This document shows, in pieces, positions 15,741 to 24,861 of a stretch of DNA of 64,000 nt (its first letter is position 1; each line of letters begins with the position of its first letter). The DNA lies in assembly GCA_022822785.1 (NCBI GenBank), contig JAJEAL010000087.1, forward strand, positions 1 through 64,000, written 5' to 3'. Below the pieces are notes generated by a model. The model ran no database searches and was not told the DNA's origin. It worked only from the letters and a program-made list of their open reading frames with translations. The position numbers and the translations under genes were made by a program. This DNA comes from Candidatus Poribacteria bacterium (GTDB lineage Bacteria > Poribacteria > WGA-4E > PCPOR2b).

Positions 15741-17021
15741 ATGTCTAACAAACAACAATCTGCTGTCGATGCCGAGAATGAAACAGACATTGCAATCGAA
15801 CTGCCAGACTACGTTGCCGAAGCGCAGGCGCGTTCAGCAGAATGGAAAGAGCGTGCCAAAACCCGTCACAAAATTGTGGGTATTCGGACCTGGCATATTA
15901 ATCTGAACCCTGCCGCGATGTCGTCGATGACCTATTCACAAGCGGATAGACAGGTCCAGATGCCGCCTGAACCTAAAAATGTCCATGTAGACTGGCGTGG
16001 GCCCTTTGCCACGCAAGCAGGCGCCCTGATGGTGGAAATTACAACTGATAAGGGGCTAAAGGGCTATGGACTCGGCGGCGGTGGCCTCGCCGGGGCACTC
16101 GTAATTGACCGGCACATGAAATATTTCACGCTGGAACGCGATCCACTTGATGTGGAGGAAATCTGGGACACGCTCTATCATATCACATCAATTTACGGAC
16201 GGCGGGGACTGGTCATTTATGCCCTCAGCGGCATTGAACTTGCCCTATGGGATCTCTGCGGCAAAATCTTAGATGCGCCAGTCTATAGCTTAATCACCGA
16301 TGAGCCACAACGCAAGATACCGGCGTACGCCACCGGCACCGATGTCGGCTACTATGTCGCGCAGGGGTTCACTGCCTGTAAGCCGGGGCTCCGAAACGGG
16401 CTCGCAGAAGGAGAAGACGGTTTTGCCAAGAACCTTGAAATTATCCGCGAAGCACGTCAGGAAGTCGGGTCAGAGGTCGAACTGATGGTAGACATCTATC
16501 TGCGATGGGACGTCGATTATACGGTGCGGTTCGCTGAAGCTGCCGCCGATGTTAATCTCAAATGGATTGAGGAAGCCATCCCGTTAGACGATTATGCGGG
16601 CATGGCGCGGTTGGTTCGAGAGGTAGATTCCACGTGGATCGTTTCCGGCGAACATGAATTCACCCGATACGGATTCCGCGAACTGTTACGCTGGAGAGCC
16701 GCCCACATGATTCAACCCGATATCAGCTGGGCAGGCGGCTTCGGTGAGTGCCTTAAAATTGCCAACGAAGCCGCAGCGCAAGGGATTCCAACGTGGCTCC
16801 ATCAGGGGGGCACCCCTTGGGGACTACACCTGACTGCCTGTTTGCCACTGCCGTGTCGGGCGGAAACCTTCGGTCCGTCGCGCAAATCCACGGAAAATGA
16901 ACTTTATCGTCAATTACGTCCGACTCCCCGTGACGGCTTCTTCACGCTGAGTGACAACCCCGGATTTGGTGTGGAGATTGACGAAAAACTGCTAGACGCC
17001 TACACTATAGACAGCCTGTAA
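15741..17021 (+). CDS. Enolase-superfamily dehydratase, rhamnonate-dehydratase-like
   Basis: This 426-residue mandelate racemase/enolase-superfamily protein would remove water from a sugar acid using Mg2+. Metal ligands are visible as Asp in VELMVDIYLRWD, Glu in WIEEAIPLDDY and Glu in SGEHEFTRYGF. The catalytic base region is FTACKPGLRN, and a His occurs in TWLHQGG. The SGEHEFTRYGF and QPDISWAGG segments resemble L-rhamnonate dehydratases. I infer that type and do not claim the substrate. ATG at 15741 is chosen over 15723 because AAGGAG lies about 9 bases before it. The N-terminal 45 residues are an extension beyond the usual family start. Confidence 0.82.
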   Translation: MSNKQQSAVDAENETDIAIELPDYVAEAQARSAEWKERAKTRHKIVGIRTWHINLNPAAMSSMTYSQADRQVQMPPEPKNVHVDWRGPFATQAGALMVEITTDKGLKGYGLGGGGLAGALVIDRHMKYFTLERDPLDVEEIWDTLYHITSIYGRRGLVIYALSGIELALWDLCGKILDAPVYSLITDEPQRKIPAYATGTDVGYYVAQGFTACKPGLRNGLAEGEDGFAKNLEIIREARQEVGSEVELMVDIYLRWDVDYTVRFAEAAADVNLKWIEEAIPLDDYAGMARLVREVDSTWIVSGEHEFTRYGFRELLRWRAAHMIQPDISWAGGFGECLKIANEAAAQGIPTWLHQGGTPWGLHLTACLPLPCRAETFGPSRKSTENELYRQLRPTPRDGFFTLSDNPGFGVEIDEKLLDAYTIDSL

Positions 17022-17115
17022 AAACCGTGCTAATTTGCTAACTTGAAGGGTCTAGGGCGTTGAGACCTCAATACGTTAATCACAGTCGGGGCCATGCTGT
17101 GGGATATTTCCTGTT

Positions 17116-18114
17116 ATGCTATCCGATCTTGCTACTGCTATTCAGGCCTCCATCCGTCGGAACTATAACCTCTCCCTAACGTCCACAACGCCAATCGGCA
17201 CCGGCGCAATGAGCACAACGATGCGCCTTGCGACCAACCGAGGGGCACTGTTCCTGAAAATCTATAGGTCGGCGCGAGACCGGCGGCCCCCCACCCAACC
17301 CGACCTACAGCGAATCACCTTCACGCATGCAGTCCAAAACTTTCTGCACCAAGAAGGATTTCCCGTTCCTTGCTTGCTGCTGAATCGCAGGGGAGAAACG
17401 TTCAGTGTGTGCGACGGTCCTTTGGAAACAGGAACGGTTTATGCGCTCTCAGAATTTATCGAAGGATCTGACTATGACGTTACGAATCTGGACCAGCTGC
17501 GCGCAGCGGGAGAAATGCTCGGCCGTCTACACTATCAACTTCGTCAATTTCAATCCGAAAGTCAACCCGCCGGCGCTCCCCTAGAGGCAGAGCACTTTAC
17601 ACAACTGAAAACGCGTTTATCGCATCTCCAACCTGTTGTAGAAAGAGACCCTGTGCCACCGACCCAAATTGATTCATGGGCGCATGAGATCGAGATGCTA
17701 CGGGATACTATCCGTACCGCACATAATACAGAATACGAACAAGAATGGCTCATACACGGCGATTACCGCGCCCAAAATCTCAAGTTCGATGGAGACAGTG
17801 TTCGCGCAATCCTTGATTTGGATACCGCTTGCCCTGCGTCCCGCCTATATGACTTGGGATACGCACTAATTTTCTTCCCCGCTGTTTACCAAGATACCCC
17901 CTTGACACAGAATCAACGCTCCATATTTCTGCGTGCCTACGAACGCATCTGTCCGCTGTCTGAAACTGAACGGGGGCTGCTACCCACCCACCTGCGGCTC
18001 GCTTTCCTTCGTGGACTGACGCTCTGGTTAGATCTATACTATTTCGCCGGGATGAGTGAACGGATACGTCCTTGGGTTCAAGGTTATCTGCAACACGCCC
18101 AATCCCTGTTTTAG
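17116..18114 (+). CDS. Aminoglycoside phosphotransferase-family (APH) kinase
   Basis: The 332-residue protein has the APH/choline-kinase-like fold: a Gly-rich loop GTGAMSTTMRL and an ATP-binding Lys (LFLKIYR, near residue 55), the catalytic loop HGDYRAQN (near 216-223) and the metal-binding Asp in AILDLDTACPASRLYDLG. It most likely phosphorylates a small molecule such as a sugar, homoserine or choline; antibiotic resistance should not be inferred. The Shine-Dalgarno site is weak. It follows the dehydratase gene by 95 bases on the same strand. Confidence 0.85.
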   Translation: MLSDLATAIQASIRRNYNLSLTSTTPIGTGAMSTTMRLATNRGALFLKIYRSARDRRPPTQPDLQRITFTHAVQNFLHQEGFPVPCLLLNRRGETFSVCDGPLETGTVYALSEFIEGSDYDVTNLDQLRAAGEMLGRLHYQLRQFQSESQPAGAPLEAEHFTQLKTRLSHLQPVVERDPVPPTQIDSWAHEIEMLRDTIRTAHNTEYEQEWLIHGDYRAQNLKFDGDSVRAILDLDTACPASRLYDLGYALIFFPAVYQDTPLTQNQRSIFLRAYERICPLSETERGLLPTHLRLAFLRGLTLWLDLYYFAGMSERIRPWVQGYLQHAQSLF

Positions 18115-18178
18115 CCCCAACTGTATTGAAATTCAGAAACGACTTGAGAGAATTTCTGAGCGTCAGCAGAGAATTATA

Positions 18179-18208
18179 TTTACATCCGTCCCGCTTTTGG
18201 TCTATAAT
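18179..18208 (+). promoter_or_regulatory. Sigma70-type promoter for the VOC gene
   Basis: TTTACA (18179-18184), an 18-base spacer and TATAAT (18203-18208) lie upstream of the VOC gene start at 18280, which also has a strong AGGAGG site. Confidence 0.6.
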
Positions 18209-18279
18209 AATTCCGATATAAGGTCGAGATAAAGTCCTCGACCGATACAACATTTCACTCTTTCAGGAGGAATATAATA

Positions 18280-18657
18280 ATGGGATACACATTTCATCAC
18301 GTTCATGTGCGTTGTGAAGATGTTGAAGCCGCTGTTGCTTACTACGAAAAGATGCTTGATGGCACAGTTACGGAGCGAGTAGAGGTCCGTGGACTACCAA
18401 TTGTTCGGATGGATATCGGAGGAGAAAAAATCTTCCTCTCACCGAAATTTGGTGATATGGAAGTGGAACCGACCAGCGGAAATCCACGCTGGGGCGTTTA
18501 TCAACTCGCGTTTGGGGTAGAGGATCTCGATGCTGCTCTCGCTGAGATGGAAGCCAAGGGAGCCGAGATCGAAGATGCTAAGCCGAACGGCTTGCCAATC
18601 GCCTTTATCAAAGGACCCGATAACGTGCAGATTGAACTCATTGAGGGAACAGTCTAG
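18280..18657 (+). CDS. VOC (glyoxalase/dioxygenase)-family protein
   Basis: A 125-residue single vicinal-oxygen-chelate domain made of two beta-alpha-beta-beta-beta units. The N-terminal HHVHVRCEDVEAAVAYYEKMLDG and the second unit YQLAFGVEDLDAALAEMEAKG...IKGPDNVQIELIE are typical, with possible metal ligands His near the N-terminus and Glu at the C-terminus. It may be a lyase, epimerase or dioxygenase; sequence alone does not decide. It has its own promoter (18179-18208) and a strong RBS (AGGAGG), so it is likely expressed on its own. Confidence 0.88.
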   Translation: MGYTFHHVHVRCEDVEAAVAYYEKMLDGTVTERVEVRGLPIVRMDIGGEKIFLSPKFGDMEVEPTSGNPRWGVYQLAFGVEDLDAALAEMEAKGAEIEDAKPNGLPIAFIKGPDNVQIELIEGTV

Positions 18658-18843
18658 CTTTGCACGCTGATGAGTTGTAGGGAAAGGATTATATAGAAGG
18701 CAAACTTTTTTCACGTGCCGGGTTTCAGAACGAGTAACAAGGTTGCCTTCCCCTACTCCTCTCTTGAGATATACCAATGGGTAAACTGCCTTGGGAAACC
18801 TAACGGGAAACGATGAGCTTGCTTAGAAGAGGGAGAGTGGCAG

Positions 18844-19452
18844 ATGAGATTGGAGTTATACATCGCCGGCGTTTCTCAAGCGAACCTCTTAGATTGGACG
18901 CTACAGCTCTCGAAGGACGCCCAAGCGGTAGGGATAGAGGTCGCACACTTCCCAATCCAAGAGACACCAGAAGTGCTTAGAAGAAAGCTCCCTGTCGTTT
19001 TGGATGAACTCTGTTCAATCCCTGAGCACCGGGTCGAATTCTGTGCAGCAGAGATAGAACGGTTGGGCCCCTTCGCTTATACGAATTATCTATCCCGTAT
19101 GGATAGGGATTGGAATGTCTCCCTCTATTTTCCGTTGAAGGGGGCAATTTTCCTCCCCTTCGATGAAACAACCCTCTCAAGACGGGTTGCACATCTCTAC
19201 TATCAAGAAGGTCCGTCGGACAAGGTTTATCATCTTTATCTTGCCGAATCGTCGACGGGCACTTGCTACGCTGTCATCAGTCGCTACGGCCGTCGTGACG
19301 GCAGCCTTCAGCAAACTCAGAAAACGTTTGACTCCCGCCTTGCAGCAGCTGAGAAAGAATGGAACCGGCTGCACGGTGACAAACTCCAGAAGGGGTATCA
19401 GCTGGGACACCCAACCCCGCCCCAACAACTCACATTGGCTTTATCGTTCTGA
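18844..19452 (+). CDS. Unknown protein with WGR-like C-terminal domain
   Basis: No full-length family is recognised for this 202-residue protein. The C-terminal third, CYAVISRYGRRDGSLQQTQ followed by FDSRLAAAEKEWNRLHGDKLQKGYQ, fits the WGR domain pattern (aromatic-Gly-Arg, a Phe-x-x-x-x-Ala helix, and K-x-x-K-G-Y), a nucleic-acid-linked module seen in PARPs and some bacterial regulators; the Trp is Tyr here. The N-terminal 110 residues are a mixed alpha/beta region with no clear motif. It ends 2 bases before queE, so the two are probably co-translated; a link with tRNA or DNA modification is possible but not shown. RBS GGGAGAG is upstream. Confidence 0.6.
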   Translation: MRLELYIAGVSQANLLDWTLQLSKDAQAVGIEVAHFPIQETPEVLRRKLPVVLDELCSIPEHRVEFCAAEIERLGPFAYTNYLSRMDRDWNVSLYFPLKGAIFLPFDETTLSRRVAHLYYQEGPSDKVYHLYLAESSTGTCYAVISRYGRRDGSLQQTQKTFDSRLAAAEKEWNRLHGDKLQKGYQLGHPTPPQQLTLALSF

Positions 19453-19454
19453 CC

Positions 19455-20135
19455 ATGAAATACAGCGAATTTTTCCATACAATTCAGGGCGAAGGCAAAC
19501 TGATTGGCGTACCCTCTGTTTTCTTTCGAACCAGCTACTGCAATCTAAGGTGCGACTGGTGCGATTCAGCTTACACCTCTTGGAATCCAGAGAACAAGGA
19601 CATCACCCTTACACAAGCAGTTGAGGCGATCACAAAGTACGATTGCAAGCATGTCGTCATCACAGGGGGTGAACCGTTCATCCAAGTGAAGGAGTTGACC
19701 GAGCTCTGTCGAGAACTCGATGCACGTGGGCATCATATCACCATTGAGACCAACGCGACCGTTTTTGCACCTGTAGCGGCACACCTCATCTCCATGAGCC
19801 CCAAACTGCAAAACTCCAATCCGCCCAGCGACAATCGCTATTTTGCTAGACACGACCGAGGACGCATCCGGCCTGATGTTATCCGGCAATTTCTTGACCG
19901 GTACGAGTGCCAAGTCAAGTTTGTTGTTGATCAGCCGGCAGATATCGAAGAAATTCAAACACTACAGGCAGAAATCCCGATTTCTGCAGAGACCATTGTG
20001 CTGATGCCACAAGGCATAACCCCCGAAGAATTGACGCTTAAACAGGAGTGGCTTGTGGACATCTGTAAAGAACACGGCTATCGTTATTCACCACGGGTGC
20101 ACGTTGATATTTGGGGCGATAAACGAGGGGTATAG
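19455..20135 (+). CDS. queE: 7-carboxy-7-deazaguanine synthase
   Basis: This radical SAM enzyme converts carboxytetrahydropterin to 7-carboxy-7-deazaguanine in the queuosine pathway. The 226-residue product starts with YSEFFHTIQGEGKLIG, the QueE signature, has the cluster motif C29-x3-C33-x2-C36 (CNLRCDWC), and GGEPFIQ (about residues 75-81) for SAM binding. Length is typical. No other queuosine genes are adjacent; the partner directly upstream is the WGR-like protein. In some bacteria the same product feeds 7-deazaguanine DNA modification, but no dpd genes are seen here. Confidence 0.95.
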   Translation: MKYSEFFHTIQGEGKLIGVPSVFFRTSYCNLRCDWCDSAYTSWNPENKDITLTQAVEAITKYDCKHVVITGGEPFIQVKELTELCRELDARGHHITIETNATVFAPVAAHLISMSPKLQNSNPPSDNRYFARHDRGRIRPDVIRQFLDRYECQVKFVVDQPADIEEIQTLQAEIPISAETIVLMPQGITPEELTLKQEWLVDICKEHGYRYSPRVHVDIWGDKRGV

Positions 20136-20150
20136 GAGGAATAATCTTAC

Positions 20151-21266
20151 ATGAAATACGACATACTACTTAAAGGTGGAACTGTTGTCGATCCCGCGCA
20201 GAAATTGCATGACCTGCGTGACGTCGCAATCCTTGATGGAAAGATTGCAGCAATTGAGGAAAATATTTCTGCAAGAGAGGCGACGCAAACCGTCTTCGTC
20301 GATGGAAAATATGTCACACCCGGCTTGGTGGACATCCATGCCCATGTCTACGACGGTGTCACGACATGGGGAGTTAAAGCCGATCCAGTCTGTACCACGA
20401 CCGGTGTCACGACAATCGTTGATGCCGGGAGTCCGGGATGGGCGACATTCCCCGGTTTTCGGGACTATATTGTCCAACCGGCGCAAACACACATACTCAC
20501 CTATGTCCATATTTCTGGTATCGGTCTTGTTTATGGACCAGTTGGCGAGATGCGGGAACTTGAATACGCACAGCCGGGAAGGGTCGCCGACACTATCATG
20601 CAGAATCGTGACATCACCGTCGGTGTGAAGGTGCGTCAGGGCAAATTTCAGGTCGGCGATAATGGCGTTGAGCCGCTGAAACTCGCAATCGAAGCCGCTG
20701 AGCGGGCCGATACAGCGGTCATGGTACATATCGGGACCGGGGTCCCACTTCCCGATGTGCTAAAACTATTGCGCCCCGGCGATATTGTCACACACTGCTT
20801 TCAAGGAAACGGCGACTGTATCATTGATGATAAAGGACGGGTTATCCCCGAAGCGTGGTCTGCCCGCAACGATGGAGTTATCTTCGATGTCGGACATGGG
20901 GGCGGGAGCTTTAACTATGAGGTCGCTCAACGCGCAATGGAACAAGGATTCCTTTCCGATGTCATCAGTACTGATCTGCACTCCGGCAATATCAACGGAC
21001 CTGTCTACGACCTACCGACCACGCTATCAAAATTCTTAACGCTTGGACTCTCACTTGAGGAGGTCATCGAAAAATCGACAGTTGCCGCAGCAAAAGCAGT
21101 TGGACGTGAGGAGGAGCTCGGTCACCTCGAAGTTGGAACAATCGCTGATGTCGCTGTTTTTGATCTCATCGAGGGCGAATTTGAGCTTTTCGATACACAC
21201 CGCACGATGATTATTGCCAACCAGAAATTGCAAGCGGACTTAACAATCCGTGGGGGGAAGCTGTGA
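20151..21266 (+). CDS. Amidohydrolase/deacetylase, EF_0837-like
   Basis: The 371-residue enzyme belongs to the metal-dependent amidohydrolase superfamily, dihydroorotase-like branch. It shows the N-terminal KGGTVVDP and the C-terminal GTIADVAVFDL of the composite beta domain, HxH in VDIHAHVYDG (about residues 63-65), a candidate carbamylated Lys in TVGVKVRQGKF, His in VMVHIG and VTHCFQG, and Asp in ISTDLHSGN. The ISTDLHSGN and GLSLEEVIEKST segments resemble the EF_0837/AHA_3915 deacetylases. RBS AGGAGG stands about 10 bases ahead of ATG. The true substrate is not known. Confidence 0.88.
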   Translation: MKYDILLKGGTVVDPAQKLHDLRDVAILDGKIAAIEENISAREATQTVFVDGKYVTPGLVDIHAHVYDGVTTWGVKADPVCTTTGVTTIVDAGSPGWATFPGFRDYIVQPAQTHILTYVHISGIGLVYGPVGEMRELEYAQPGRVADTIMQNRDITVGVKVRQGKFQVGDNGVEPLKLAIEAAERADTAVMVHIGTGVPLPDVLKLLRPGDIVTHCFQGNGDCIIDDKGRVIPEAWSARNDGVIFDVGHGGGSFNYEVAQRAMEQGFLSDVISTDLHSGNINGPVYDLPTTLSKFLTLGLSLEEVIEKSTVAAAKAVGREEELGHLEVGTIADVAVFDLIEGEFELFDTHRTMIIANQKLQADLTIRGGKL

Positions 21267-21269
21267 TAT

Positions 21270-21683
21270 ATGGCGCAGAGGAAGGGCTGTTATCGGCGCG
21301 TTGTGACGGCCGGGCTAGCTATTGGGATAATCGTTGCCGCGGTCGGGGGATTGCTCTATCAACGATTGGGCGGGACTGAAGGCGCGCAACATTGGATGGC
21401 AGAGCGTGCCTTGGACGCTGTCGAAGCACATCTGTTGATGAAAGCTCCGGATGGTAACTGGCTGCGGAAACCGGATGGTGTCTCCGACGAAGAAATCCGT
21501 AATCGATTTAATCGTGTTCGGCAAGCAACTGTAGATCGGCGGACAGATCTGATACAACTAAATCAGGTCCTCAGAGAGTACCAATCCAAATTTCAGCGCG
21601 GACAGCCAGCGACCAATGAAGCTATCGAATTTCTGAACGCTATTGAAGGGACAATCGTATCGGAGTCGAGCGGGGGTGGCTAA
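21270..21683 (+). CDS. Small membrane-anchored unknown protein
   Basis: I do not recognise this 137-residue protein. It has a basic N-terminus, one transmembrane helix at about residues 11-29 (VVTAGLAIGIIVAAVGGLL), and a helical soluble part that would lie outside the cytoplasm, ending in SSGGG. A charged helix near residues 75-110 (EEIRNRFNRVRQATVDRRTD) could form a coiled coil. It starts 4 bases after the amidohydrolase stop, so it is probably made from the same mRNA. Its length, anchor and codon use look like a real gene and not a shadow. Confidence 0.6.
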   Translation: MAQRKGCYRRVVTAGLAIGIIVAAVGGLLYQRLGGTEGAQHWMAERALDAVEAHLLMKAPDGNWLRKPDGVSDEEIRNRFNRVRQATVDRRTDLIQLNQVLREYQSKFQRGQPATNEAIEFLNAIEGTIVSESSGGG

Positions 21684-21721
21684 CCCCATCCATTTTAACT
21701 ACCTGCCCTTCGTAATTGACA

Positions 21722-23014
21722 TTAGGCAGCCGCACGAATATTCGCGCGTGTGCCGTCCACATCAAAGCAAGCGAACTGATTGTCGCGCATCAAGCGTGTG
21801 GCAATCTGCATCGCCTGTTTTTCGGTCATGTAACCATCCGCAATTTCTCCCTCAAGTGCACGACGAATCTCGTTACGCGCTTGAATTGCGTAAGCCATGG
21901 AGCTGGTGGGCCAGCCGGTGTCCCCACCAAAGGCGAAGATTTTATTCGACGGCACCGCGTGGATGAACCGACGCAAAAAATCACGGGAGCTATACGGATC
22001 TATACTCCACGCCCAACACAGATCGACCCAGATGTTACGATAATGCTTCGCTAGGGCGACAAGCTCATCGTTATACGGATAAGCAATGTGCATCAGGACA
22101 AACTTGGCATCCAAGTAGCGAGCAAAAAGTTCACACATATTCCCAGCAGGAATCCGATGCACCGGCATCCGATCGTTTCCCGCGTAGTAGCCTGTGTGAA
22201 TCTTGAACGGAAGATTGTGTTTAATCGACAATTCGACCCCACGTGCCCAACACCAATCGCCCAAACAGAGATAGGTGTCAACATCGAGCTCCGCCGCGGG
22301 TTGGTTTAACACTTGGGAGAGCGCAGCCGATGCCTCAACATCGTTCCGTTCAATCCAATTGAGGGTCCGGTTATAGGCATGCTGTGCTTTTACCGCAATC
22401 GCGCACGGCGCATACTTCTCAAAAATTGCCTCCATCCCCTGTTGAAGCGTCCGGAGATCTTTCACTTCGACACCCGTCTCAGCGTGAATCTGCTCCGTGT
22501 CAATCTGCCCATTACAAAACCCAGCCCATGAAAGGTCGTAGAGAAAGAAGTCCAGACCAGAATGATCAGGCAAACAGGGCCAACAGAAATCGTCAGTCTG
22601 TACATGGTCGAGGTTTGCTACATCGTGCAGCAGACGATAACGCTCACCGGGCTTGCGTAGGGTTTTAATTTTCTCTCCCACTGACTCTAAGGCTTCTCCA
22701 GTGAGGTCGTCAATTCCGTAGACGTGCTCCGCAATGAGGCGCACCGCCTCACCATATCCGGTGAACTGGGTCGCTTCCCACGCTTCCTGAATCCCCTTAA
22801 AACGTCCAGCAATATCCGGGTCCGACGCATCCATCAAACGTTGCATCGCCTCCGGTGATGCCCCCGCCGTGTTGAGGTCTGCGGGAACATAATTTCCAAA
22901 GAGGTCTTGTAAAATATCGGGACCATCTGCCAACCACTCCGGCTCTTTTCGCAGGTGTTCATGCGTGTCAACCAGAGGGGTCGCTTGGATATGATGTGCA
23001 AGATCTGTCGGCAT
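21722..23014 (-). CDS. Amidohydrolase-2-family metal-dependent hydrolase
   Basis: The 430-residue protein begins with a metal-binding VDTHEHLRKEP (H-x-H), followed by IKAQHAYNR, PFKIHTGYYAG with His, MHIAYPYND with His, and FAFGGDTGWP with the terminal Asp, which matches the amidohydrolase superfamily TIM barrel related to Amidohydro_2. These usually hydrolyse or decarboxylate cyclic or aromatic acids, or isomerise uronates. RBS AAAGGA lies about 8 bases before ATG 23014. It is divergent from the sugar-isomerase gene at 23132 with about 117 bases between, which may hold shared control sites. Confidence 0.85.
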   Translation of the reverse strand: MPTDLAHHIQATPLVDTHEHLRKEPEWLADGPDILQDLFGNYVPADLNTAGASPEAMQRLMDASDPDIAGRFKGIQEAWEATQFTGYGEAVRLIAEHVYGIDDLTGEALESVGEKIKTLRKPGERYRLLHDVANLDHVQTDDFCWPCLPDHSGLDFFLYDLSWAGFCNGQIDTEQIHAETGVEVKDLRTLQQGMEAIFEKYAPCAIAVKAQHAYNRTLNWIERNDVEASAALSQVLNQPAAELDVDTYLCLGDWCWARGVELSIKHNLPFKIHTGYYAGNDRMPVHRIPAGNMCELFARYLDAKFVLMHIAYPYNDELVALAKHYRNIWVDLCWAWSIDPYSSRDFLRRFIHAVPSNKIFAFGGDTGWPTSSMAYAIQARNEIRRALEGEIADGYMTEKQAMQIATRLMRDNQFACFDVDGTRANIRAAA

Positions 23015-23131
23015 ATTTCTGATCCTTTCTAGCGTTGAATCGTGTTATAATCACCTCGAAGTTAAGCATTAATTCAGTAGTTTAACAGAGCTTAACGTTT
23101 TACTCAAGAAATTTATAAAAGGGGTGGGATT

Positions 23132-23944
23132 ATGGACAACGAAAAGACACAGGCCGCCGGAATGCAGATTGGACTTCTCATCGGAAGCCTAGACCAACTG
23201 GAGGATGTAGCGGCATGGGGCTATGATTACGCTGAAATCGCACCCGGCCTCCTCGGAATTGATGAGGACGCTGGAACTATCGAACAGGAGGCACTTGAGC
23301 AAATTCGGAGGGCACCCGTGCCGGTTACTGCAATGTGCGGTTTTTTGGCTCGGTCAAAAGTGGTTGGACCCCATATTGACGACGTAGGGACGCGCGACTA
23401 TGTGACACGTCTTTTCGACGCAATGCAGCAGGCTGGAGTTCCAGTTATCGGCTACGGTAGCGGCGGATCCCGCTTTGTGCCCGACGGATTTTCCCGCGAC
23501 CGCGCATTGGAGCAGGTAAATGATTTCCTCCAGATGTGCGCCGACTTGGGCGAACCACGCGGGGTACAGGTCGCCCTTGAACCGTATAACTATGACGATG
23601 CGAATCTCATCAATACAGTTCCAGAGGGGATTGAGATGGTTCGGGAGGTCAACCGTCCCGGCATCCAGTTGATGGCGGATTTCTTCCACATGCAGCTGAA
23701 CGACGAACCATTCGACGCACTCGCAGCGGCGGGCCCATACCTAATCCACGCACATATCGCCGAGCCGGGACGAGGACGACCCGAAACAACGCCAGCTGAG
23801 CACGCAGCCTATCTACGCGTGTTGTGTGAGGCAGGATACTATGGACCCGTGACGCAGACCGGCGAACTGCCCGCTTACGATTCGCCTGCAGAAGCCGCGG
23901 CAACACTCAAGCGATTCGCTCGGGAAGCAGAGGAGAAAAAATGA
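23132..23944 (+). CDS. Sugar phosphate isomerase/epimerase-like TIM barrel (AP_endonuc_2)
   Basis: The 270-residue protein fits the xylose-isomerase-like TIM barrel family. Recognisable are GYDYAEIAPGLL near the N-terminus, VALEPYNYDDANLINT with the metal-binding Glu, QLMADFFHMQLND with Asp and His, HAHIAEPGRGRPE, and a C-terminal Glu in VTQTGELPAYD. Members isomerise or epimerise sugars and related polyols. The stop overlaps the start of the next gene (ATGA), so it is co-translated with the cyclase gene. RBS GGGGTGGG lies close to ATG 23132. Confidence 0.87.
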   Translation: MDNEKTQAAGMQIGLLIGSLDQLEDVAAWGYDYAEIAPGLLGIDEDAGTIEQEALEQIRRAPVPVTAMCGFLARSKVVGPHIDDVGTRDYVTRLFDAMQQAGVPVIGYGSGGSRFVPDGFSRDRALEQVNDFLQMCADLGEPRGVQVALEPYNYDDANLINTVPEGIEMVREVNRPGIQLMADFFHMQLNDEPFDALAAAGPYLIHAHIAEPGRGRPETTPAEHAAYLRVLCEAGYYGPVTQTGELPAYDSPAEAAATLKRFAREAEEKK

Positions 23945-24639
23945 CAGCACCGACTTTCCATTACAGCCGCATCGTCGATCTTTCACGTCCACTGATTCCG
24001 AGTGAGGGGGGACATCCGTGGGTTCAATACGAGACGCAGATCGACAGCATCGTCACCGATCCCGAAACCGCTCCAGCGTCAGGTCGCTGGTATGTGGTCA
24101 CACAGATTGGGATGAGCGGTCATGCGGGCACCCACGTCGAGGCGCCCTTGCACGCAGTCAAAAACGGTGCCGCGGTCGGTGAACTGCCGGTGGAGCAGTT
24201 CTTCGGTGAGGCGGTCATCTTGGACCTCAGCGATGTGCCGTGGTCAATGCCTATTGAGCGTCCACGCCTTGAGGAAGCAGCAGCACAAGCCGGAGGTATC
24301 CGGGCGGGTGACATCGCCTTTATCTATTTCGGTTGGGATCGTCGTGCTGTAGCGGAAGGCGGGGGGCCGCCCTATCCCACGCCTTCAGCGCTTCGTTGGT
24401 TGGTAGATACGGGGATAAAACTGCTCGGCATCGACAGCCCCGGACTTGAGGTGCCGAGCAGCCGCGAACTGATTAACCACCACATCCTATTTGACCGGGG
24501 AATTCCGTTAATCGAAAGCCTCGCTCATTTGGAAGATCTCCGTGAAGGCCGTGTATACGTCTTTGCACAACCGTTGCCTGTTCTTGGAACGGATGCCATT
24601 CCGCTGCGTGTACTAGCGTTTGAGGGAACCGCTGATTAA
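23941..24639 (+). CDS. Cyclase-family (kynurenine formamidase-like) metal hydrolase
   Basis: A 232-residue protein of the cyclase/KynB superfamily. The metal motif is GHAGTHVEAPLH (about residues 60-71), matching H-x-G-T-H-x-D-x-P-x-H with Glu for the usual Asp. IVDLSRPLIPSEGG at the N-terminus and LLGIDSPGLEVPSSR, NHHILFDRGIPLIESL in the second half are also typical. The family includes formamidases and isatin hydrolases, so the substrate is open. It overlaps the upstream isomerase-like gene by 4 bases (ATGA). Asp to Glu at the metal site is conservative but worth noting. Confidence 0.88.
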   Translation: MTAPTFHYSRIVDLSRPLIPSEGGHPWVQYETQIDSIVTDPETAPASGRWYVVTQIGMSGHAGTHVEAPLHAVKNGAAVGELPVEQFFGEAVILDLSDVPWSMPIERPRLEEAAAQAGGIRAGDIAFIYFGWDRRAVAEGGGPPYPTPSALRWLVDTGIKLLGIDSPGLEVPSSRELINHHILFDRGIPLIESLAHLEDLREGRVYVFAQPLPVLGTDAIPLRVLAFEGTAD

Positions 24640-24720
24640 CATATAATAACGCAAGCTGCTACTTATAAAAAGCATTGCGAACCCAAGAAATGGGAGTTAA
24701 GTTGAGTCAACGCTGCTCGC

Positions 24721-24808
24721 AGTGGATTGCCAAATCCACTGCATACATGCAAAGATGGCTTGGATATGCCTATCCAAGTCTTGGACTCTCGGCGAAGTCG
24801 GAGCCGAG
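24721..24808. repeat. Repeat C copy 1: three consecutive stem-loops
   Basis: Three perfect stem-loops follow each other: 24721-24740 (AGTGGATT/AATCCACT, loop GCCA), 24759-24778 (CTTGGATA/TATCCAAG, loop TGCC) and 24788-24808 (CTCGGC/GCCGAG, loop of 9). A related set occurs at 31187-31295. No ORF. It lies between two converging genes. Confidence 0.75.
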
Positions 24809-24861
24809 CAGGGTTTGCAACTAGAAACTTAGATTATCAAAAATTCCTTTTAACACCATAA

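Noticed and set aside
17116-18114. Calling the APH-family kinase an antibiotic resistance gene
   Set aside because: The fold is shared with many small-molecule kinases and the context is metabolic.
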